The notes beneath the pieces are model-generated. The model had not been told where the DNA came from, searched no databases, and worked only from the letters and a program-made list of their open reading frames with translations. Below are positions 48,796-62,000 of a stretch of DNA of 64,000 bases, piece after piece. Position 1 is the first letter of the stretch; the number at the start of each line of letters is the position of its first letter. The position numbers and the translations under genes are program-made. The DNA comes from Linepithema humile (Eukaryota > Arthropoda > Insecta > Hymenoptera > Formicidae): assembly GCF_040581485.1 (NCBI RefSeq), contig NC_090133.1:6510001-6574000 (forward strand). The letters are read 5' to 3'.

Positions 48796-51700
48796 TCGGC
48801 TGCACGTACGGAGAGTTTATAATAAGCGGCCTCGTTTTTCCCTCATTTCGCAACACGGTCAAGCAGTGCATCGCGTGGTGGAAAATAATTTGCACTCTTA
48901 ATGGAACGCGGAACGTACATACGTCGTCGGGCCGAGCTTTCGGCGTCAAGAAAAGACTCGCGGGCTGAACGCGCGATTCTTGATCGAGATATTATTATTG
49001 CGCGCGAAACTTTTCCAACCGCGCTGGAAATAAACCCCGGAAAATTTGCATACGGATTAAACGTTATCGCGCGTGTACTATAGTCCGCGTCTTACTTGCG
49101 AGCTATTAAAAAAAACGTCGAGCATGTTCGTTGATCCGCCCGGATTCGAAAACGCGATCGAGCGAATCGCGGAGCGTAATTAACCCCTTTTCACAAAACT
49201 TCATTGAGGAAGGTCGATAGCGCATCGATCGTACGGGCGTGTCGACGACCGGGCAGTAGGTGAAAGCACGTCGATTCCGGTTAAAAGGTCGTTCGCGGAT
49301 TATGTGGTTCCTCGTGGTCCCTCGGGAACGCGGCAGGATTCACGGAAGCTTTCACGTATATTTAATATGTATGTATGCGAAGCTGGAAAAAGTTATACTT
49401 GTTGCTGCCACGAGCTTGGCGAAAACTCGGCAAATTGCGGATCGCTACGTCAATATCCGGAGGTCGACGAGGGACCGTGATGGTCCTCGGCCTTGACAAT
49501 GCCAAGGCGAGACCGACGAATCCGGGAGGATCCAACGGGAGGAAAAATCGAGAAATTCAGCACGTAAATAATTCCGCATGCTTACGATATTAAAACTTGA
49601 TCTCTCGCTGCGAACTTTCTTCACGTTTTTCTCTTTTACACCTTGCACATCTCTCTAGAGGTTTTTAACGCGTAAAATTTGAAGATTGAGAAACAATCCG
49701 CGCCAGACTAAACGATCTTGAATCGGCCTCGCTGCGGACAGACAGGAAGAAGCACTCGAAACTTGGAGAGAATAACTTTGCAGTTTCCTTCGCTCCCTCC
49801 GGAAATCCCTCTTTCGTATCGCTGAGAGCCCTACGTGCCGTCCCGTTGTTTCCTTCTGTTGCGCGAAATTTCAGACATCGAAATAATTTGCGGGGCACGT
49901 AACTGCGTAAAGCGGGGCGAGGTCGGAATGTGCAGGCGCCGTGCCAGCAGTGAATTCGACAAGTTCGCGGACGTACTCAATTAAAAGTTCGTCCCTTCGT
50001 TGCTCACTCGACGAGGAGCAACTGGGAACTCACCGATCACGGCTCTGCGTCACCTTATTTTTCTCCTCTTCGCGGACTTGATATCGCGTCACGAGTGACA
50101 CGATGAAGACTTCTTGTGATCTTTGTATCTCATTAATATTTCAATTACACGCGAGCGCGAATAGAAGAAGCGACTCGCTTTGCTCACAGGGCGACTTCAA
50201 ATTTCGTTTCGTATTTTTGATTTCTCAGCGTTATCTCTTTAAAGTTAGCCTATAATTCTTTCTGTCGTATTCAGCCCCCATCTACCATCTCTCGCAGAAC
50301 ACCCACGCCTGCTATTAAATCGCCATCTCGGACTGTCGTTCGGAATTCGTCGGTCGTGAAATTGAAAGACCTCGATTCGACGAGTCGAGCATTCTCTTTT
50401 TTTGCAGGCGCACTTTTGGCAGTCGCATCGCGTTCGATGAATACCACGCGGCAAAGAGCTCGTTGCCGCTTTACGGCGCAACTTTTTTTTTTCATTTCCG
50501 CGATAGAAATTATGGCGCAATCGGAACGCAGTCATGCTGACGTTCGAAGGGATGATTAGGAGCGAGTGAGCGAATGGCAGATCGGAGCCGCGATCGTGCC
50601 GTGGCTTCGCGACGTGACGTCGAAGCCCGGCGAATTACGCGACAGAAATCCGCATGAATATTCTCACGCTGAAATGAGCAACCGTCGCGGCTCAGATCTC
50701 CCACTCGCTTAACACGACGACACCGATAAACTGTATACGTCAAACGTATTCCCATATCTCCGTAATATGTACAATTACATACGTCAGACATGCGATTTCA
50801 TCATCTACCGTTATCTAGCGAAATCGTGACGTCACTCACCGTACGGCAGCTCCAGCCGGCAGTCGATCAGAAGCGAGTGGCCCGTCGGTTTTTTCGTGCC
50901 GACAATATCGTTGCCCCTCTGCTCCAGCTCCAGGCCTAGACTAACCCACTGTCCGGTAGTTTCCTAAAATCGAGAAAAAACAAACGTCCTTCGTTAAAGA
51001 GAGATTATTTTTCCGCGCCGCAGTTTACCAAAACGGTAGAAGCACCGCGGTTATCGCGCTACCGGTCGTAACAAAGAATTACGATCGTTGGAATTCGTCG
51101 CGGCGTAACATCCGCGTATCTATCCGCTCGCGGAAACGTCGCGGTATCTCTTCAACGTTCGTGCATAAAATAATGAATTAATTAATACGGGCCATTATTC
51201 AGTCCGCCTTCAACAGTACGTTGCTGGCGGCGTGAAGAAATAATTCACTCGAAACAATCTCTCTCTCTCTCTCTCTCTCTCTCGTGTTCCGGCCGCGCGC
51301 TTTCGGGCCCTCGAGAGTCATGTGCAATTATTAGATACGAACCGCCGTATAATTTATGTAACCAAAGTAACTTCGTCAAAGCCATATTCTTCACGGGATT
51401 AATATATACGCGCGAACTCGCGATATTATGTCAGTGTGGAGATGATATATTCCGCGGACGTGCGGACGCAGTTTTATGCACCGCCGGCATTGTCGTCGGG
51501 CGAAGGAAAAGAGGGTTAGGAAAGAAAAATATTCGATTCTTCAATTTGACTCCTTTATTTTCCGTGCCGAGCGGTCAGGCGAAAAATTGAGCTCAAATTG
51601 GACCGAGTGCGGCGAATTTAGGAAAATTTTTGACAAAACGCGAAAGCCGATCGACGAGCGAAACCGAAGCCGCGGCTGGCAAAGTCCGATACATGGAAAT

Positions 51701-54087
51701 TAAACGTAACTTCGAGCATCGATGATTTAGCGGCTTAAATGTTCCACAACCAAGCCGAGCTCGAGAGAATCACGCGGGACCTTTGTCCATTTGAATTTTT
51801 GCGCGTGATCCCCTTGTCCTAAAAATACAAACCTTTTTCCCGACCGCGAGGAAATACGTCGCAATCGAAATTTTTCATTTTTCATCGCAATGGGATTTCG
51901 TCGATCGGCTAGGTTGAATGTGGGCGTGCGATTAGTCTGCAGATTATTCATCAAGTTTCGCAAAATATCTTTAACGATTCAACGGAAGTATAATCTAAAT
52001 TTCCGAGAAAGACGAGCGACCGACTTATCTCTCCCGGCACTTTAGACGATGATTTAAATGCGAGGAAACTTCGCAAATGCGTCCACGTGTGATGGCGCTT
52101 CGGCGAAGAAAACATCGAGATTGTAGCGCGTCTTCGCCGGCGAAAAAGTATTTCGCGAAAACAAGATACAAATCCACAGCGGTGTCGCAAATAGATCTGT
52201 TTGTCCCGAAAAATTCGGCGAGAATTACGACCGTGACGGAAAAAGAAATTGCCAAATTTCAATGATGCGTGAGGAAAACACCGAGGCAGCGATACTTTGC
52301 CTTCTGCGTCATCTGAACTTCAAACAATTTCGTTATCCAGAATTGTCTTGACGAATGTATTCTCTCGAGAGAGAAGATTGTGTTATTCGACACAGGATCA
52401 ATTCCGCAGTGAATATCGGATCGCTAGCGCAACAATAGAAATGATTAACGAGTCGTCGTAATTGTGATCATTCCGTCTTTTCTCAGCATGGAAAATAACG
52501 GCGCCGCGGATATTTTTACGGTCGATACGTAAATGGCGGGTGGACGGAAATTGTAGGAGATTATTCCCGATACCGGCGCGCGATCTCAATTGGTCGGACG
52601 CGACGTTAAGATATAATCGGCTATTATTAGGAATAAAAGTTGCATTTTGCCAGTGGAAATCAATAGGCCATTAAAGATCAAGCCGGATATCTTCATCGTC
52701 CGGCGTGCGGAAACACGTCGATGATCCGAAATTCACTTCGGTCCACAATATGTAAAACGAAAATATGAGTATCAATTTATATCCACCTACTGACACGAAT
52801 CTTTCTTTTCGAGACATCGCTCTGGTTTCGCGTAAAATGTCACGGGTATTGTGAATTTTTCACAAACGTTGCCCGGCGCGTGCGGACCACAATTTTCTAT
52901 GAACAGCCCCGGGTAAATTTTTAATTTTTATGGGACAAGTCGCGGTCCTCTTTCTTTCTTTTCCTACCAATCTGGAATAAGGAACAGGGCGATATCGTCG
53001 CGAGTGACTGTGCTGTAATGGTGCTAAAATAAGAAGCATAGCGGTTCGGGAGCACCGCGCGCAACCGTTCGTTCCAGTTAATTCCACCCTATTACGGCGC
53101 TGCCGGGGGAGAGCCGAATTAGGTTAGCAGTGACGGGAACCGGCGCGACGCACCGGTCGCCCCTACCTTTCCGGTTCCTATCTGTTTTCTCGCAACCCGG
53201 CCCAATTAGAGTGCCTATCACACGGTGGAAGGATAAGGAAACCGGATGAGATACGCGTTCGCTCTTCTACAGCGAGAAAATGGAAGCCGATCGATCGCGA
53301 TCATTCACGGCGGTCCAATATGCACTTTCATCGAGCACCGGGAAAGAGAGGGAGAGAGAGAGAGAGAGAGAGAGATATGATTTCCCAATGACATTAGATC
53401 GGGGAAAACGAATTTTCACGCAATTTACTTTCTACACACAACGCGAGCACCATCTGCGCTGATAGAACCGGCACAAAAGAAGGCGCGCTTCTTCCGTTCC
53501 GCCTTAATAAAACGGAAGATATTTTTTTTCTTTTATTTGAATTACGCCAAGGGAAAAAGTGATAAATATGGCGAGCTAACGAGAAGATTGTGAAACTGCA
53601 TATGCGGTCGCCGGTTTACACTCGATCCCGGACCGTCATATTTTATTTCGCCTCCGCCGGTTATTATTTCGCCGGGGAACTGTCGCGTGGCACCATTTAT
53701 TTTCTTCGCATGATAAATAGCGGGATGTCGCGGAAAGGGTTGGAGAGACGCGTCGTTAGGCCGCGTTTCTACACCGCGATAGCAATGTGTCCGCCGACAC
53801 GATCGCTGATAATCACACTTCTTCTGTGTTTTTTTTTTTGGACTTTGCCCTCGCCTTTCTTACGCGGAGACGTTTCCTTTAATCTCGTTTCTTAATCTCG
53901 CTCCGGGCAAAGGAGAATTGTCGACACGGCGACACCGAGGACGACGTGATCGGGATGCTTGCGGGGGCGGAGCTGACGAACGCTCACGAATAGGACATGA
54001 CGCCCGCGTAATTAAGCGTTCGACTGCACAATGTCTGTCTGCCAGACGACAGAAATATTCACGAGCTTTGCGCGTGCATTATCACGC

Positions 54088-54131
<44 letters not shown>

Positions 54132-55603
54132 AAGAGAGAGAGAGCGAGAGAGAGCGAGAGAAAGAGGGGGGGGGGGGAGAAACGGTGGAATTCTACGGCT
54201 CCCTCAGTTCGGCTGGAAAAGACGGGCGTTGGAGTGCATTAACAGCTACGTCACGAGAGTATTCTCGAAGACGACCGACAATACTTTCATCACGATAAAA
54301 AAAAAAACCACTCAGCTTTGTGACTGAGTTACGAACTGGAAATTACGTGACTCATCGCAGACGGAAAAATTTTTTATCGCTCATGAAACGATCGCTCGTT
54401 GGAAAAGGTGAATTGGAGGGAATAAACGTTATTGCGGCGGTCATACGATCAGTCAGAACGCAAACTGTGTAATTGCGAATGTAGCAGACGGAACTGCAAC
54501 CTGCTCGAACGAGACGTATATACGCTCATCACGCGAACCCGAAGGCAGCGGAAGCGCTGACGTTTGCGCGTCTGCTTCTACTTAAGAGCACATTTGTTAC
54601 GGTCGGCCGACGAGCTGTCTTAACGTTCACGATGACGTTTGCATTCGCGGACGAGCGATATTTCGCGCTCGCACTGGCATGCAAATCGTCGGTCGGCGTG
54701 CTGTAACCAACACACAAGTGAATTAAAAAAAAGCTCGTTATCGAATGACAATATTAATTGCCTTTCGGCCGGGTCCGTTTAAAAAGCTTTGAGAAGCCTC
54801 GGAAGCGGGGAGACGCGCAAAAGTAATAATCGAATATCACTCGGCGGGCAATAACAATTCATTAACCGTATATTCGTTCACGACAATGGATTTATACATT
54901 GATATTGAGTCACCGTTATGCCGAATGATTCTGCGCGCAACAGGAGAGACAAATACGGGCGATTTATTTCTGTCGCTTTATGAGAGACCGCGATATTTGC
55001 ATAACCAGGGGCGATTCGACAGCCACGCCGGCGGCCGTTTATTCGATACGATACACCGGCCCGTATAGCGTATTCTGCCGTGTGGAGCTTGTTTACGCAT
55101 TTGTCACGCGACGATGACGGCACAGAGCTTCGATTTTTTTATTCCACGTGCGAGGAAGTGGGCAGATTCGTGCGCCGATAGACGCCGGCTTGACTTTGAC
55201 GCTTGCCGACTTCTTTCCAGACGCGTTACCGAAGAAATTGCCTGTTTGTCAATTTCTCGGATCAACAAAGCGGCGGATTACACCCACGCCAAGACCTGTT
55301 CACGAATGTTCGAGGTTCCCCTCCGGTCGAGAACAAACAGGTAATTCGTCCCTATTCAATTCCCGTACGACGATCTCGCCGCAAAACTCGTGAGGTATCT
55401 CTCTCATTCTGCTCCTAACACGCGCGCCGGGGATGCTCGACCACGTGTCTACGATCGCGACGTGATTCCGACAGGATTAGGGGGAGCCCACTCCGGTCGG
55501 CGAAGAGAAAGCGGGTCGAAGGGGTGGAAAAGGTAAAAGCGTAGACGCGGCGTGCGCGATCGATCGAAGACGACTCCTTCCCGTTTCCTCGGTGTTTCCT
55601 CCA

Positions 55604-55639
<36 letters not shown>

Positions 55640-58600
55640 TACCACCGCCGTACCCATTCGAAAGTACGATCGTCCATCAATTTGAGATTGTGGATCACGA
55701 AGATGATCCCGGGATCCGTTTTCCATCAACTAGTTGGTTTTTCGTACGTCATCCGTCGCAGGGGCTGCTTCATCTCCCGTTATACGCGCGGCCGGATAAA
55801 CGAGAGCAAAGAGAGAGACTCGCGTGCGAGGTCCCTTTGCTCTCGCCTGTTTTCCCCGCCGCTACTAACAATAAGTAAATCGACGGCAGTCGCGTTCTTG
55901 TTTTCTCATCCCGGATTACAGCGGAAAATGTCAGAGCGCCACTTAAATGAGCCGTCGATTGATTTTCCGGCGTCCGTTAAAGCCGAGGTGGAGAAGGATC
56001 TAGGCTGCCGCCGCCGCCGCCGCCGCGGCCGTTACGAGCGAGAAAGAGAAGGATTCGAGTCGTTGATGAAAATGCAAATCGTGAAAAATAAATCGTCCGT
56101 GACGAAAGGACCCGACTCGAACGATAGGAGATCCATCTCTCCTCGGACAGGCTTGAGCAAAAGGGAAGAGAACGAAATGCGCGCGCGCTATTAATCAGCA
56201 TCTCGCGGATTAGCCGAAGCGCGGGGGTGAGACGCGAGTGGTAAATCAGCCGCTGAAATTCAGCTGCCGGGTGACGCGCCGCGACGTGAAAGGTCTTTGC
56301 GGAGGCCGGAATTTCACCGCTCGCGCAATATCGGATCACGCCACGGCGACGTCGAGACAACGAGATTGTACGAAAGCGCCCGTTGACAGAGGCGCTGTCA
56401 ACTTCTCCGCGTCAGTGACACGCGCGCGCACTCGACGCGGGACAATAAGACACCGTTCGTCCGTGATAAATAACGAATTCGACGAGCCAAACAGCCAGGC
56501 CGGGCTAGAAATTGCTCGATACGGTCCGGCGGATATTTCTAATGCGTGTCAAATCTAAGGACGTATATAGGGCTCGCGTGTCGTTTTATGAATATTTTAA
56601 GCCGCGGCTGACCCAGATCGTCCATCTCACGACCCGGGAGGGAAAAGCAATCTGACCCCGCGCATTGATACTTCGAGGCTCGTTTACCTCACTTCGTCTC
56701 GCCGCTTTCGTTCCTGCGACGGTTTTTTTTTGTCGCCGTAGAGTGCGCGTGGTTACATATCGCCCTCGTCATCGTCCCTCGTTCGTCATCCTTCATCCAC
56801 ACTCGACCGAGTCTCTGTCGTTCGTCAAGTCGCGCCCGCGTTGTCTCTTCGTCGCTGCCGACTCCTTTTGTCACCCTTTATACACGTGCGCGCATGCATT
56901 TACCGTCCCTTTTTCAAGCCTTCCGCACCGGCGCTTTATCTCCGCGAATGTCACCGCTGTCGGCGCTCGCGCGAGACTCGTCGATCGCCCGCCCAGAAAC
57001 GCGATTTATAGCGTGATTTGTGGATTCCGCCATTGTTGCCACAATCGCGCCGTTTAAAGCGGAAAGCCGAGCAAAAGGACTTCGCCAAAAGGGAGAAAGA
57101 GAGAACGTCTTGAACGCCAACTCTTGTCGCGTGAATAAAAGGCGCTCGCTTTTGTGCGCCCGCGCTCGCGAATCATAGATCACGCGGTCATCTGCCTCTG
57201 GTCTTGCACACCGAGGCGGTAACGGCAATATTTCACGGGCTTACGGAGAAGCAAAGAAACGTAATGGATACGAGCGTGAAGGATATGAAATTGCCGTGTG
57301 AATACTTCACTCCGTGGATATGAATGAGAGATCGTTAGCGCGACGAGGGTCTCTCGCGGCAAAGCCGTCCGGGAAATGTCACAGCTCGCGCGTCCGGTTT
57401 CTTTCGCGTGAAGAAAAAGCATGGGAATCAGCTGAATCTTTCGTCAAGGTCGTTGCCTTTCCGCAAGCTCGCTCGCGCCTGTATGTATGCAGCATAATGT
57501 CGCCGTAAACCTACGTCGACCACTCGGCGACCCGGCTTCCTAGAACGTTTCATTGAGCGCCACGCTCTGGCCGAGCGCCAAGTGACGTCACGAGCGGAAG
57601 AGGATCCGGGTATTGCCGATAGTGATGGCGATGTCGTGGTCGGGAACGACGGGGGGGATGATAGGGCGCGTCGCGGTGGTGATTTCGACCTCGTTTGAGC
57701 AAGAGAGATAGAGGAAGAGAGAAATACAAATGCGATTTTAAATCTTTAACAGAGAGATTGTCTTTTGGCAAAGAGCTAATTTTTTCGTTTTAATTTTTTT
57801 CTTGTACTTGAAAATATTTTATTACAAGAGAAAAAAAGACCGCAGAACATTGCGTCGGCTATCATAGGTTTTCAGACTGGCTTCGCGAGGAGGAGTTTAC
57901 GACAGCCTCGAGAAAGGGATACTTGAAAAGTAACACTAATAGTGAAGCATATAAAAGCGGAGTCATGTTCTCGCACGTGACCGAGTCGTACCTCTGTCCG
58001 AGGTAATTCTGTTCTCTAATTTAATTTGTTCGACTCTCCGCTGAAAGATGCTGCTGGTGCACTTCGTGCGGAAAAAGCGAACAAGCCTACGCCTGACTTC
58101 TTCCACTGTTTTGTCTGTTTATACGTTGAGACATATCCCTTGCCATAATAAATTTTATTTGCACCCGTAAAAAAAAAACAGAATTTTGCCGAAATATTAA
58201 TTTGGATAAGAAGATTTAGAAAACTAATGCACGTATATTGACCGAGAATTTTTTTTCACCGGAAAAAACTTTTTATCCGATTTATATTGCCGATAATGAG
58301 ATCGCGCCACCGCAAGAAGAACGACGAGAAATTCACTTTGACTCACTCGGGCGGTGCGGGAATTTGAATAACAACCAAGAAGACGGAACAAAAGAAAGGG
58401 AGAATTGCTTCTTCATTTCCGGGTCGCGCATGAGTGACTCCTGTCTGGCCGTTTAAAAGAACGGGCCGGGCGCTCCAAAGAGTTATTATTCTCGCCAGGA
58501 AAAGGGTGATTTTATCGAATGAGTGAATATCCCGCGTTCCTCATCCCTGCCGACCTTCAAATAAAGCGTTCGAGCGATTTAATTAGCGAAAATTCACTTT

Positions 58601-59018
58601 TGTTGCCGTACAGAAGTGCAGCCGCCACGCACAAATGAAGACAGAAGGGATATAAAGGCAGGAGAGATCCTTGGGGAAGAAATCTCCGCACGTTCGAGAA
58701 TCTCAAAAGGCACACTCGTGCCTTCAGCGAGGGTGAAAGGAAACCGGAATCTTAATCTCGCTCGAATTTCTCGCAACCTTTCATCCGAAAGACTGAAACG
58801 ATATTTATCCGAGCACGTTAATTTGTCATACGAGTCGCCAGGCGGGTTATAATTTGCATTGCGCGAATCGACATTCCTAAGTTCCGGGCAACTTGCGTTT
58901 CGAGAGCCTGAGAGCGTCTCCGATGGCAAAGTGACGATAAGAGAAATTAGGTCCCATGCGGCTGTTCTATTAATACATAATTATGTGCGCTAATTATGAA
59001 CGTAAATGTATCTCCGAA

Positions 59019-59049
<31 letters not shown>

Positions 59050-62000
59050 GGAAGGAAGAGAAAGAGAGAAAATAAAGGGAGAGAAAATCGCCGTTTTCGC
59101 AATCGCGACTGCGCTGTTTGCCATGTCAGCGACGTAAATTACGCGCCGTTGTTAATCACCGTATTCTTCGAGTACAGTGCGACCCACGCTCGCCCGTGAT
59201 TACATTTGCAAAAATTCACGGCGTAAATCGGGCAACGTTAGCGCCGGTGTGAATAGTCACCGTCGCGTCACCTTCGCGAATTCAATTTTGTACGCGCGCG
59301 ATGTAATATTCCGAGCTGAATCGCCCTCGCGATCGGCGGTCACGCATCGGAGTGACGCCCGTCCATGTCACGTTCTCTCCGTTCTCTTCTGAATTTATCG
59401 TATACGTCGCGAAAACAAAAGAGAAAAACAGGATCGCGCAGGATTTACCGTTGTGAAAGCGAGGGCTTGCGAGGACGAACATTAGGATCGAGGAATGCGT
59501 GGCCGGGGATTATTCGGTTATTCCGCCGCTGAAAATCAACGGACGGCTCTATATAGCGCGCCAAATAGTAATTGGTTTCGGTTCGTTCGACGTGCAAACA
59601 CTCGTCGAATTTCAATTCACGTACGAAGCCGCGCTGGCCGCTAAAAGGAGGCGGCGGCGGGGGAGTGACGAGGAGAGGAGACGAGGCGGATTCTGCGGGG
59701 GATAGTTACGTGCGCGGGATGCTTAAGAATTGTTTGTACACCGTTACCGGCGTACGATGACGTTTCATTAAAAAATAGCCGACTTCCGCTTCTGTGACGG
59801 AGACTAAATGTAGACGAAATAGGCCTTCGCTGGTTGCGTTGCGATCGCGAGAAATACTTGTTGCTGACACCGCGCAGCGGTGTCCCAGCGGCATCGCAAT
59901 TTTCTTTTCCCTTTTTCCCCCTAATTTCAATCAGTTTTGAAATTTTAATCGCGCGTGAAATTTCTAGTCGCAAAAATTGCGTGCTACTTTAGCGTGCAGC
60001 GAAACGTTGGTGTACCGTATCGGTGACGAAGTCTTGCTGTGTATTGCTGTTGGTGTCACGGATATCGGACGGTGTGTGTTCGGTTTGTTGGTGCTGTGCC
60101 TCTGTACGACTTACGTTGCACTGATTTCTCGTTACCTCGTTCATGTAGGACACCTCCGACAGTGGGATATAGTAGTAGCCCAGAAAGCGGTCCCACAAGA
60201 ATCCCTTGCACCACACTTCCACCACGAGACCGGCATTCATGTCATTCGTTTCGCTGCGCAACAAACAAGTTTCGTTTAATTTTTTGCGGGGCCGCGAGGA
60301 AATGTCACGTCGCGAAATAAACAACCGCTGCTTTTTGCAAGCTCTCGACGGAGTAAGTTAAACGTTTTAAATTTAAAGATCGCGAGTCCGCTGGCGTCAA
60401 AAGCTGCACGAGTGAGCCAAGAAATCGAAAAAACAATGTATTGTAACGGTCGACGTCGAATCGAAAGAAAGTCTCTCTTTCATTCCACACAAACTAATTT
60501 TATTTTGTTTTTGTTTCTTTTCGCTAATCTATTTAACAACGTTCGGAAAAAGAACTATGATGAACCAAGGATCTCGTCTTGAACAAGCAGAACTTTGTCA
60601 AGCTGAGGATTGGTAATGCTGTGCTGCGAAAAAGAAGCACGTTTCACCGCCCGTAATTTCGCTGAGATTTTCGCGACTCTCTGCTACGCTCGGAAAAACT
60701 CGTGGATCGGCCAGTGGAAAGGATTTATTACGTTGGAATTAGAGTCTCGTTAAATAAGAGTATGATTAGTCTCGGATTCCTTTAGATGCGCACAAATTAC
60801 CGGCTGTCCTAGATATTTTAGTGCCGTTGCGCACGCGATAGTTCCGCGATGTTTCCGAGCGATGGTAGCCGCGCGAGAATTTTCAGTTTGCCACGGAAAT
60901 ACGTTTAGCCCAACAGCAGTTTTAATGGGTTCTTTCACGCTCCGCCGTGTACAGAAATATAAATCCGCGTAAGAAAAAATCAATTATTAATTAACTTACA
61001 AGAGGAAGTCTTGTTCCCAGCATGGATTGGCCCCTTTCACAGTGACTGTCGTCGACTTCACGTTCTGTAGCTTCAGCGTAACGTAGGAGTTGAACTGCTC
61101 CGCTGCAATTACGTTCGATAATCCACGTTTCAGCCAACCGGTTGGAAGGTAACGCGTATTAGTGGCACGTGCTCTCAACGTACGAGCGAAATATGCTGTT
61201 GCATTAAATCATTCATGAAAATGTATATAAATGTTTCGATCGAGATACGTTTCTCATCAACTTTAATGGAATCGCAGATGAATTACACGCTCCGATACAA
61301 AGTATATCGCGGCTTTAGTCCCCTATAAAGTTATATCAATCGGGGATATCGTTTTGTTCTCGATTTAAAGAGCGATCCTGACGGCATCCTCGTGCGGTTT
61401 ATGTCTCTGAGATGAGAACAAGTGCACGAGCGGAAGGGCCTGGCTGTTCCAATAAGCGGCGCCCACGTCGCTCGCTATACACACGCTCTTGGTTGCACGC
61501 CTTCGATAAGTCGCGCAAAAAAAAACGGGAGAGGGACTTTACGAGCCCGGGTGAGGCGCTTCGGGGCACCGGGTGGTGCGTCACCCCCGACATTTCGCTT
61601 TACGAGCCACAAAATTGTCTTCGGGTAGCCGGCGAAATATGTGGCAAGGGTCGCGCGCTCGACGGCTGACTTCGGTGAACATCCAACCGCTGAGCACGGG
61701 CTATTAATAAAAAATTAGACGCGACGTAAATAGGGCTCAGCGAAACGTGAAAATAACGCGTAGCCTCTCGTGACCTGAGATGCCGGCTGATATGGGACAA
61801 ATCGAACGTTGTTTGCGTGATGAGAATAAGACGCCGTCGAGAAATTATTCGCGTTCTTACGAACGGGAGCCGGCGTGAATGCAAAACTTTCATCGACTTT
61901 CGGCAGACTAAATTTGTTCGTGATAACAACGCGGAGTTAATATGAATGAATGTGCGGAGACGTCGCATAAATAAATTCATGAAACTGGATACATTGTACG

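Larger units (their letters stand above)
40797..50839 (-). other. unc-13: unc-13 intron (10 kb)
   Basis: Separates the last C2A exon from the charged-helix exon. It holds simple repeats at 41361-41391, 43885-43921, 44480-44495, 47679-47699 and 48742-48796 and two short tandem repeats near 42.7 kb. A GC-rich patch at 41860-42310 carries a 284-codon minus frame (41619-42473) with no recognisable domain. No nested gene is supported. Confidence 0.7.
50964..60135 (-). other. unc-13: unc-13 intron within C2A (9.2 kb)
   Basis: Splits the C2A coding region. Holds microsatellites at 51258-51283, 53345-53375, 54089-54178, 55604-55638, 56006-56027 and 59016-59088, and a CRE octamer at 57583-57590. No nested gene was recognised. 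Open frames over the CCG and GA tracts are repeat artefacts. Confidence 0.7.

Noticed and set aside
48570..48968. Open frames with poly-Asp or poly-Ser
   Set aside because: Direct translation of the ACG trinucleotide repeat on the two strands.
55592..56194. 200-codon plus-strand open frame starting in Arg repeats
   Set aside because: Driven by two CCG repeat tracts; no recognisable protein sequence.
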